Source: JBCBEX01 sp038528235 (lineage in GTDB: Bacteria > Bacteroidota > Rhodothermia > Rhodothermales > Rubricoccaceae). From it: a stretch of 64,000 nucleotides of DNA. Below the pieces are notes generated by a model. It searched no databases. It worked only from the letters and a program-made list of their open reading frames with translations, and was not told the origin of the DNA. Both the position numbers and the translations under genes were made by a program. Shown one piece after another: positions 58,216 through 64,000 of this stretch (its first letter is position 1; every line of letters begins with the position of its first letter). Where the stretch lies: the NCBI GenBank assembly GCA_038528235.1, contig JBCBEX010000011.1, positions 14,142-78,141 on the forward strand, read 5' to 3'.

Positions 58216-59526
58216 CTAGTCGATGCGGCGGCGCAGGAACCAACGCTCGCCGAAGTTGATGGTCGCGGAGGCTTTCAGGAAGGTATCGCGCACGAGGAGC
58301 CCCTCGGCGTCACCGCGCTGCCCAACTTCGAGATTGAGGTCGAAGCTGGCGGTTGGGATGAGCGCAGGCAGGCTCAGGCCCACGGTTGCTGCGTAGGTGG
58401 TGAGCGAGGAGCCCGTCGGGGCGAGGTAGCCTTGGTCGATATAGCCGCCGAGACGGTACGCGACCCGAGAGAGATACGGAGCGCGGCGACGGGTCCCTGC
58501 AGGGCGCCATTCCAGGCCGCCTCCAACGCGCCATCGGTCCCGGAGGTCGTCGTTGCCACCGGGCACGAAGCCGCCGAGCACGAAATCGCTCTCGAACTGA
58601 CTACCCCACGGCTCATACCGCGTGTCTACAGCAAACTGCAAGGCGTTAGATGGCGCGTAGGCGATGCCTGCAGCGACTTCCATCGGAAGCCGAAGCGACC
58701 CATCGGCCGATGTCGCCAAGGTGTCCCGGTCGAGGCTGATGCCGATGGTTTCGACGCGCTCGCCGCGAAGCCGCGCAGGAAGCCGCGCAGTCGCCGCAAA
58801 CGAGAGGGCATCGCTTTCGCCGAAGAGGCGTGGCGTAGAGGCAAGGACGCCGACCGTGCCAGTCACTCCCGCGACGCGCACCGATTCGGTGGACCGCGTT
58901 TCCTCAAAGATGAAACTGGTCGGGAATTCGGTCCGCTGGAGGTAGTCGATGTTTCCGAAGAAGGCGTTGATGCTCGCACCGACCAAGACATTCGTGGTGA
59001 TGCGATAGCCTACGCCAGCCTGAATCTCCTGCAGGCCGCCGTCGCCCTCGTAGTTGATCTGGTAGTCGAGCGGGTCCGTGCCGTCGGTTGGGGAGAACGA
59101 GTCGGTCCGGATCGCCCGGTAGTTGACACGACTGTAGGGGCGGTAGGCCACGTTCAAGCCAAGCTTTCGGTTGAGCAGCGGGAATGCCAACTGAATCGCA
59201 TTCAGGCCCCCGCTCGCGAGGTCACTCGTCGTACCGTCTGCTGCCTCAAGCGTCGTGCCCGTGATTTGGGCGCTGAACGTGAAGTGGGACAGGGTGATAT
59301 CTCCCCACGAGGCGGGGTTGTCGAGCGGCACGTACGAGAAGCTGCGTACGGCCAGTCCGGCACCGCCCATCGCGTCGACCTGGGAGTTGGAAAACGACAC
59401 CCGTTCGCCCACACCGAAGCGGGAGTAGAGCGAGCCGTAGTTGTTGGCCCCTTGCGCCAGTGCCTCGGCGCTCCCTCCGAACGCCAGGAGAGCGAGGGCG
59501 AGAAGCAGGACAGAACGATGCAGCAT
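58216..59526 (-). CDS. FadL-like outer-membrane protein
   Basis: This 436-residue protein (ATG 59526) has a signal peptide ending AEALAQG and a hatch-like start SLYSRFGVGERV ... AMGGAGLAVRSFSYVPLDNPASWGD, again the GGAG...NPA pattern. Long beta-strand repeats follow (LGLNVAYRPYSRVNYR, LQEIQAGVGYRITTNVLVGA). The C-terminus is basic (WFLRRRID) rather than ending in Phe. It is transcribed with the DUF4270-like gene upstream (38-bp gap), so it may work with that lipoprotein. Confidence 0.7.
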   Translation of the reverse strand: MLHRSVLLLALALLAFGGSAEALAQGANNYGSLYSRFGVGERVSFSNSQVDAMGGAGLAVRSFSYVPLDNPASWGDITLSHFTFSAQITGTTLEAADGTTSDLASGGLNAIQLAFPLLNRKLGLNVAYRPYSRVNYRAIRTDSFSPTDGTDPLDYQINYEGDGGLQEIQAGVGYRITTNVLVGASINAFFGNIDYLQRTEFPTSFIFEETRSTESVRVAGVTGTVGVLASTPRLFGESDALSFAATARLPARLRGERVETIGISLDRDTLATSADGSLRLPMEVAAGIAYAPSNALQFAVDTRYEPWGSQFESDFVLGGFVPGGNDDLRDRWRVGGGLEWRPAGTRRRAPYLSRVAYRLGGYIDQGYLAPTGSSLTTYAATVGLSLPALIPTASFDLNLEVGQRGDAEGLLVRDTFLKASATINFGERWFLRRRID

Positions 59527-59564
59527 CAAGAAGACGGTAGGGTGCGTCAGGAGTGGACTAGGGC

Positions 59565-60779
59565 TTAGTTGCCCCCCGAGACAACGAATTCGAAGCGGGG
59601 CGTTTGGTCGGGCAGAGTGGGGGCGAAGACAGGCAGCACGTCCACGGACGCAGGATTGTTGACCGCACGGAAACGGTAGCCCTTGATGAAGTCAGCGCCG
59701 AGCAACTCGTCCTGTAGGAGCGAGGTCAGCAAACCCGATGCGAACCGATAGACGCCCAGATCTTCGTCGAAGACGAGCGCCCCCAGCGACTGGATAGGAT
59801 TACCCTCGCTCTCCACCTCCAGGAGCAGTTCGATGGCCTCGGGTCGAGGTCGCTCGAAATCACCGGCACCCGCTGGCGTCGCAAGTAGCAGCGTGTCGAG
59901 CGCCACGCGGAACTCTGCGTTGTTCAGCGGCTGTCCAGCGATCCCATCAGCATCGAAAACGAAGGCGAGATCGATGGCTTCCTCCGCCCCGTCACGGGCC
60001 ACGATGCGGTCGGCGGGCGTAGCAGGTAAATCGCTCCACGAGATGCGCGAGGCGACTTCGCTGGCGCGAAAACGGACGGTCGTATCCGCGATGGCCGCCA
60101 CGAGACGGATGCGCGTCGCGTCGAACCCGCGCACGACGCCGGGGCCCGCGTATCCATCACCGTTGCCAACAGCACGGAGCGCGATCCCGCGGTAGCTCGA
60201 CCCGAACGTAGACGACGTGAGGGTGTCACCAATCGCCTCCACATACGAGCCGGGAAGTTCCACGGAGATCGTCGAGTCGTTCCGGCTCACGTCGACCGTG
60301 CCGAACGGGCTGACACTGGGGTCGTCGAAGTTGACGTACGACGAGTCGGGAGTCGCATCCGTTGGAATCCAGCTTCTGGTGATCTCATACAGCTCGATCC
60401 TGGAAATGCCGTCTGGGTCTCCGTAGACGTAGTCCACGGGCAGTTCGAGCGTCAGCCCGGTGACCGTGCCGTCAGAGAATCCTTCGGGCAACGAGCCGGG
60501 TCGGATAAAATCGATGAAGGTGTCGGCCGTAACGGTGCCGAAAAGCGGGTCCTCGGCCCGTCCTAGCAGTGCCCTGGAAACCGACGGGCTGGTCGTCGAC
60601 GCGAAACCACCCGTGACTTCACTGAGGGTGTCCTGTGCGACCGCACTCGCGGCAAGCGACCGGCTTGTCGGAACACCGCCCTCCTCACCGATGAGGTCGA
60701 GCCCGGCACTGGACGGGTCGTCGCACGCGGCGAAGAGCGTCAGCGCAGCGATGAGGCAGAGGAAACAGAGTCGATGCAT
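59565..60779 (-). CDS. DUF4270-like lipoprotein
   Basis: This 404-residue protein starts at MHRLCFLCLIAALTLFAACD (ATG 60779), with the lipobox Cys in FAAC. The first mature residues DDPSSAGLDLIGE match the GxDLIG-type start of DUF4270 lipoproteins. The body has YVNFDDPSVSPFGTVDVSRN and FRVALDTLLLATPAGAGD, which look like beta-rich extracellular modules. DUF4270 genes often stand beside a glycogen/starch synthase-like gene in Bacteroidota, as here. Function is unknown. Confidence 0.75.
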   Translation of the reverse strand: MHRLCFLCLIAALTLFAACDDPSSAGLDLIGEEGGVPTSRSLAASAVAQDTLSEVTGGFASTTSPSVSRALLGRAEDPLFGTVTADTFIDFIRPGSLPEGFSDGTVTGLTLELPVDYVYGDPDGISRIELYEITRSWIPTDATPDSSYVNFDDPSVSPFGTVDVSRNDSTISVELPGSYVEAIGDTLTSSTFGSSYRGIALRAVGNGDGYAGPGVVRGFDATRIRLVAAIADTTVRFRASEVASRISWSDLPATPADRIVARDGAEEAIDLAFVFDADGIAGQPLNNAEFRVALDTLLLATPAGAGDFERPRPEAIELLLEVESEGNPIQSLGALVFDEDLGVYRFASGLLTSLLQDELLGADFIKGYRFRAVNNPASVDVLPVFAPTLPDQTPRFEFVVSGGN

Positions 60780-60911
60780 GCGTGGGGAGCGGTGAGCGAG
60801 AGCGATGCGCGCAGGCCAGGCGGTGCGCCGATTCCAGAACGGCACGGTACAAACGGATCGTATGCGGCTTGATCGGTTGGCCGGGCTACCGCACGAAGGC
60901 CAGCGTTCATG

Positions 60912-60937
60912 AAAAACCCCACCGCGAGCGGCAGGGT
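60912..60937 (-). terminator. Intrinsic terminator after the starch-synthase-like gene
   Basis: ACCC-CA-CCGC pairs with GCGG-CA-GGGT around GA, and on the minus strand is followed by TTTTTC. The gene upstream on that strand stops at 60964. Confidence 0.8.
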
Positions 60938-60963
60938 GTACGATGAGCGGGGACGCGTGCGCG

Positions 60964-61731
60964 CTACGGTTCGACCGTAGAACCGTGGAGTTCGGTGTAG
61001 AGCGCGATGGCCTGCTGGGTGAGTTCAGCCGGCTCAGCCGCGAGAACGACGCCGTCCCGTTCGCCAGACGTACCCGTCGCATAGGCCACGGCGTCAGCCG
61101 AGGCGAGGCCCATCGCGCGGAGATCCTGCCCGGCGTAGGGCTCCGTGCCCGCCACGCTGAGGCGTGCTACGAGGTCGTCCGTCAAGGTGAAGGCCTGGTC
61201 CGTTTCGTCCGTCGTGTACACTGACTTGGCCTCGGCAAAGAGGGGGTCGTCGCTGAGTTCGTTCTTGAGCAAGACGGGAGCAAACGCGCCCACCCATCCT
61301 ACTGCGTGGACGATGTCCGGCTGCCAGCCGAGCTTGCGGACCGTGGCAAACGTGGCGCGGGCGAAGTAGAGGGCGCGCTCCACGTTGTCAGCGAACACCT
61401 TGCCGTCTTTCTTGCCCTTGAAGATCCCCTTCTTCTTGAAGTACTTGACCGAGTCCATGAAATAGACCTGGATCCGGATACCGGGAATCGAGGCGACCTT
61501 CACCTTGAGCGTGTCCGAGTCGTCGCCGACGGGGATGTCTTCGCCTGAGAGGCGGATGACTTCGTGGAGACGGTTGCGGCGCTCCGAGACCACTCCGTAG
61601 CGAGGCATGAGAATGCGCGTCTCGTAGTCCCCGGTTTCCTGCAGTTGTTCGGGCAGGACCCGCACCAACCCGGCCCCGGCGGTGGTTTCGGAAAAGGGGG
61701 CCACTTCGCTGGCGACGTAGAGGATTCGCAT
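60964..61731 (-). CDS. Glycogen/starch synthase-like protein, N-terminal (GT5) half only
   Basis: This 255-residue protein starts at MRILYVASEVAPFSETTAGA (ATG 61731). This is the starch-synthase catalytic-domain start, but the KTGGLADV motif is changed to TTAGAGLVRV. It continues with TRILMPRYGVVSERRNRLHE, IRIQVYFMDSVKYFKKKG, FADNVERALYFARA and WQPDIVHAVGWVGAFAPVL. It stops where a full synthase would start its second Rossmann domain. Similar short proteins sit beside DUF4270 genes in Bacteroidota. Glycosyl transfer is therefore doubtful. Confidence 0.85.
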   Translation of the reverse strand: MRILYVASEVAPFSETTAGAGLVRVLPEQLQETGDYETRILMPRYGVVSERRNRLHEVIRLSGEDIPVGDDSDTLKVKVASIPGIRIQVYFMDSVKYFKKKGIFKGKKDGKVFADNVERALYFARATFATVRKLGWQPDIVHAVGWVGAFAPVLLKNELSDDPLFAEAKSVYTTDETDQAFTLTDDLVARLSVAGTEPYAGQDLRAMGLASADAVAYATGTSGERDGVVLAAEPAELTQQAIALYTELHGSTVEP

Positions 61732-62065
61732 GGGGCGGTCGTCCGTTGGCGGATGGGGAGAGTGAGGTCGGGCCGGATGGAAGCTGGTCAGCCTACGCCT
61801 GTGCCGGAGCGGTGCCGGAGTGCATTTGCACAGCTTTATGCGGCCAAAAGAGCGCGTAAATCTACGGGCTGGGCCTTTCGAAGGGCAACCGAGAGACCCC
61901 ACCGCCCCTCCCCGAAACCGATCCTTCACCAAGCTTTCCCAGGGGCCCAGACCTCACCATCTCCCTCGGCAGACCCGACGGTAACGACCGACGCCTGACC
62001 TCCCATGGGAAGCCAGGCGTCGGCGCAGCAGCTTGCTGCATGGAGCCAGTTTTGTACTGCCAGCG
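61732..62065. other. Gene-free spacer with one long hairpin
   Basis: This 334-bp spacer lies between the starch-synthase-like gene and the lipoprotein gene. CCGACGCCTG (61988-61997) pairs perfectly with CAGGCGTCGG (62014-62023) around a 16-nt loop that itself holds CTCCCATGGGA. It lies past the lipoprotein stop at 62066, so it may be its terminator. Nothing else was seen. Confidence 0.5.
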
Positions 62066-62839
62066 CTACGGTAGCACGAAATCCTCAGGGAGGTAGAGGT
62101 CGAGGTCTACGTCGGGCGCGTCGTCTTCGGACACGGAGACAGCGCGGAACGAGCCCTTGGCTGCAGACTCGCCGCGGACGTAGAGCGGTGCATACTCGCT
62201 GTCAACGGGGAAGCCGCGGAAGGTGAACGAGCCCGTGACGGCGCCTGCGCTGCTCTCGGTGATGACCAACTCGCCGCTGAACGTCTGGATGATGGTGCTC
62301 CGCGGCAGCAGGAACTCTTCGTCCTGGAACGGCAGCTTCACTTCCACCACGTCTGCCCCGCGAAGCTCTACGAAGCCGCCCATGAACGACGCCTCGAAAT
62401 CGAGGTCCAACGAGTACGTTCCGGGTTCGGGCCTCCCGTCAGGCGTCGAGAAGACAATCGACTCGAAGGGGTAGATCGCATCGAGCAGGTCGTCGTGCGC
62501 CAGGGCAAACACAGTCCGGCCGGAGTCGCTGTCTTCGAAAAACACGGCAGAGCCGCCAAAGTCCGCGGTCACCCCACCTACGAGGTTGTTCATCGGTTCG
62601 ACCTTCACCCGAAACGCGCCCCCGAGCTCGCCCTCGATCCAATCGTCTTCGTCGATTTCGTTCTGACCGGTGTCATTGCCATTGTCCTCAGAATCTTGGT
62701 CACCTCCTCCCCCAATAGGCTGTTCGCTCGGATCCGGGAGGCTTGGATCGGCGGTGTCACAGGCCGAGAACGGGAGCGCGAGCGACAGGAGCAGGACGAG
62801 CAACGCGTACAGGCGTTGAGGGAAGGATTGCATGTGCAT
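62066..62839 (-). CDS. Hypothetical lipoprotein
   Basis: This protein of about 257 residues starts at MHMQSFPQRLYALLVLLLSL (ATG 62839, or 62833), with the lipobox Cys in PFSACDT. A Gly/Asp/Asn-rich linker (GGGGDQDSEDNGNDTGQNEI) is followed by a beta-rich domain (AFRVKVEPMNNLVGGVTADF, TYSLDLDFEASFMGGFVEL, ELVITESSAGAVTGSFTFRG). The pattern resembles the DUF6252-type domain of Bacteroidota lipoproteins, but this is not certain. It is divergent from eno. Confidence 0.65.
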   Translation of the reverse strand: MHMQSFPQRLYALLVLLLSLALPFSACDTADPSLPDPSEQPIGGGGDQDSEDNGNDTGQNEIDEDDWIEGELGGAFRVKVEPMNNLVGGVTADFGGSAVFFEDSDSGRTVFALAHDDLLDAIYPFESIVFSTPDGRPEPGTYSLDLDFEASFMGGFVELRGADVVEVKLPFQDEEFLLPRSTIIQTFSGELVITESSAGAVTGSFTFRGFPVDSEYAPLYVRGESAAKGSFRAVSVSEDDAPDVDLDLYLPEDFVLP

Positions 62840-63039
62840 GACGAAGCCGGGTGTGGATGGTGGACTTCTAGTATCGGACAGAGGTGATACACGCTTAACG
62901 TACGAGACGCACACGTGTGGAGGCCGATTTATCCGCGTTACTGGCGCATGTCGCGTTTCAAGTGTCTGACGAGGCGCTGAGCGGTCCGTGCGTGGTATTT
63001 TGCTGAGCCGTTCTGTTTCGCTTTGCCTTGCCTGCTTTC

Positions 63040-64000
63040 ATGGCTCTCATTCAGTCTATCGCCGCTCGCCAAATCCTCGACAGCCGTGGCAACCCCACCG
63101 TCGAGGTCGACGTCGTCACCGACGAAGGCCTCCTCGGGCGCGCCGCCGTTCCCAGCGGTGCTTCTACGGGCGAGCACGAGGCCGTCGAGCTCCGCGACGG
63201 CGACGCGGAGCGCTACCTCGGAAAGGGGGTCAGCAAGGCCGTGGCCAACGTGGAGGACCTTGCCGCGGAGCTACGAGGCCTCAGCGTCTTCGAGCAGACC
63301 GCCATCGACCGCACGATGCTCGACCTCGACGGGACCTCGAACAAGGGCCGTCTTGGTGCCAACGCGCTGCTGGGCGTCTCCCTCGCCGTTGCGAAGGCCG
63401 CCGCGGCTTCGGCCCGGATGCCGCTCTACCGCTACCTAGGCGGCCCCGGCGCACGCACGCTCCCCGTCCCGATGATGAACATCATCAACGGAGGCCGCCA
63501 CGCAGACAATAGCGTGGACATGCAGGAGTTCATGGTGATGCCCGTCGGTGCGAGCACCTTCTCCGAAGGATTGCGCATGGGCGTCGAGGTCTTTCACCAC
63601 CTGAAGAAAGTGCTGCAGGGCAAGGGCTACGGCACGGCCGTTGGCGACGAGGGCGGCTTCGCGCCCAACCTCGGCTCCAACGAGGAAGCCATCGAGGTCA
63701 TCCTCGAAGCGATCGAGAAGGCCGGCTTCATCCCCGGCGACGACCTCGCCATCGCCCTCGACCCCGCCTCGGCGGAGATGTATCAGGTCGACGACAACGG
63801 CGTGGGCCGCTATGTCTTCTGGAAGTCGGACCCGGACAACCCCAAGACGAGCGACGAGATGGTCGACTACTGGGCGAACTGGGCCGCGCAGTATCCCATC
63901 GTCTCCATCGAGGATGCTATGGACGAGAACGACTGGGCAGGCTGGACGGCGCTCACCGAGCGCATCGGCGACGACGTGCAGTTGGTCGGCGACGACCAAC
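63040..64000 (+). CDS. eno: Enolase, 3' end cut by window edge
   Basis: The frame starts at MALIQSIAARQILDSRGNPT (ATG 63040) and runs off the right edge after 320 residues, about three-quarters of a normal ~430-residue enolase. It converts 2-phosphoglycerate to phosphoenolpyruvate. Landmarks are RAAVPSGASTGEHEAVELRD with the catalytic loop Ser-Thr-Gly, NIINGGRHADN, AVGDEGGFAPNLGSN with the catalytic Glu region, and VSIEDAMDENDW with metal-binding Glu and Asp. The catalytic Lys pair lies beyond the window. Confidence 0.95.
   Translation, partial: MALIQSIAARQILDSRGNPTVEVDVVTDEGLLGRAAVPSGASTGEHEAVELRDGDAERYLGKGVSKAVANVEDLAAELRGLSVFEQTAIDRTMLDLDGTSNKGRLGANALLGVSLAVAKAAAASARMPLYRYLGGPGARTLPVPMMNIINGGRHADNSVDMQEFMVMPVGASTFSEGLRMGVEVFHHLKKVLQGKGYGTAVGDEGGFAPNLGSNEEAIEVILEAIEKAGFIPGDDLAIALDPASAEMYQVDDNGVGRYVFWKSDPDNPKTSDEMVDYWANWAAQYPIVSIEDAMDENDWAGWTALTERIGDDVQLVGDDQ

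Overview
The window looks like the chromosome of a high-GC, Gram-negative member of the Bacteroidota/Rhodothermota lineage (Rhodothermales-type). The evidence is the DUF4270-type lipoprotein beside a half-length starch synthase domain protein, TPR proteins ending in a TTVR-type tail, many lipobox lipoproteins, FadL-like and PorT-like outer-membrane barrels, an archaeal/eukaryotic-type prolyl-tRNA synthetase and weak Shine-Dalgarno signals. The assignment is inference from gene content. No rRNA, tRNA or CRISPR was seen.

Layout. 1-4.6 kb: a cut-off M50 membrane protease, an FKBP/SlyD-like isomerase, a VOC dioxygenase, a translationally coupled SOD-like/DUF5715 pair and a lone CcmA-like ATPase. 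4.6-9.1 kb: polyphosphate kinase and DNA primase. 9.3-15.2 kb: envelope genes (Ig-like lipoprotein, DinB-like protein, FadL-like porin, low-complexity Tyr/Gly and Pro/Arg lipoprotein). 15.4-22.9 kb: proS, a DUF6624-like protein, an S9 peptidase, a DUF1624 acyltransferase-like protein and a frameshifted DUF418 protein, with three copies of a ~130-bp palindromic element in the gaps. 23.2-24.2 kb: a complete IS5-type element with a frameshifted transposase, followed by REP-like hairpins. 24.3-33.7 kb: acetyltransferase, orphan antitoxin, lipoamide dehydrogenase, PAP2 phosphatase, HAD hydrolase, rhomboid, EngB GTPase, succinyl-CoA synthetase alpha and a membrane protein. 33.7-42.5 kb: the gltB-gltD glutamate synthase operon divergent from rnr, whose 3' end has a decayed 89-bp-offset duplicate. 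42.6-53.8 kb: a PorT-like barrel, then a long minus-strand run: NatA/NatB-like ABC exporter, an unknown protein, thrA (aspartokinase-homoserine dehydrogenase), purA, a STAS protein, secF and secD. 53.9-64 kb: a formate/nitrite-family channel, two paralogous TPR proteins, a FadL-like protein, the DUF4270 and starch-synthase-like pair, another lipoprotein and the start of enolase.

Much of the window is housekeeping: nitrogen assimilation (gltBD), aspartate-family amino acids (thrA), purines (purA), TCA cycle and 2-oxoacid dehydrogenases (sucD, lpdA), glycolysis (eno), protein export (secDF), replication (dnaG), RNA turnover (rnr) and polyphosphate (ppk1). Nothing seen is a clear-cut new defence or biosynthetic system. 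The most distinctive signals are the three-copy intergenic palindromic element, a SodC-fold protein lacking its copper ligands, the duplicated rnr tail, recurrent 14-18 bp tandem duplications in spacers, the paralogous TPR pair, and a possible short transcript with a very strong terminator at 30.6-30.9 kb.
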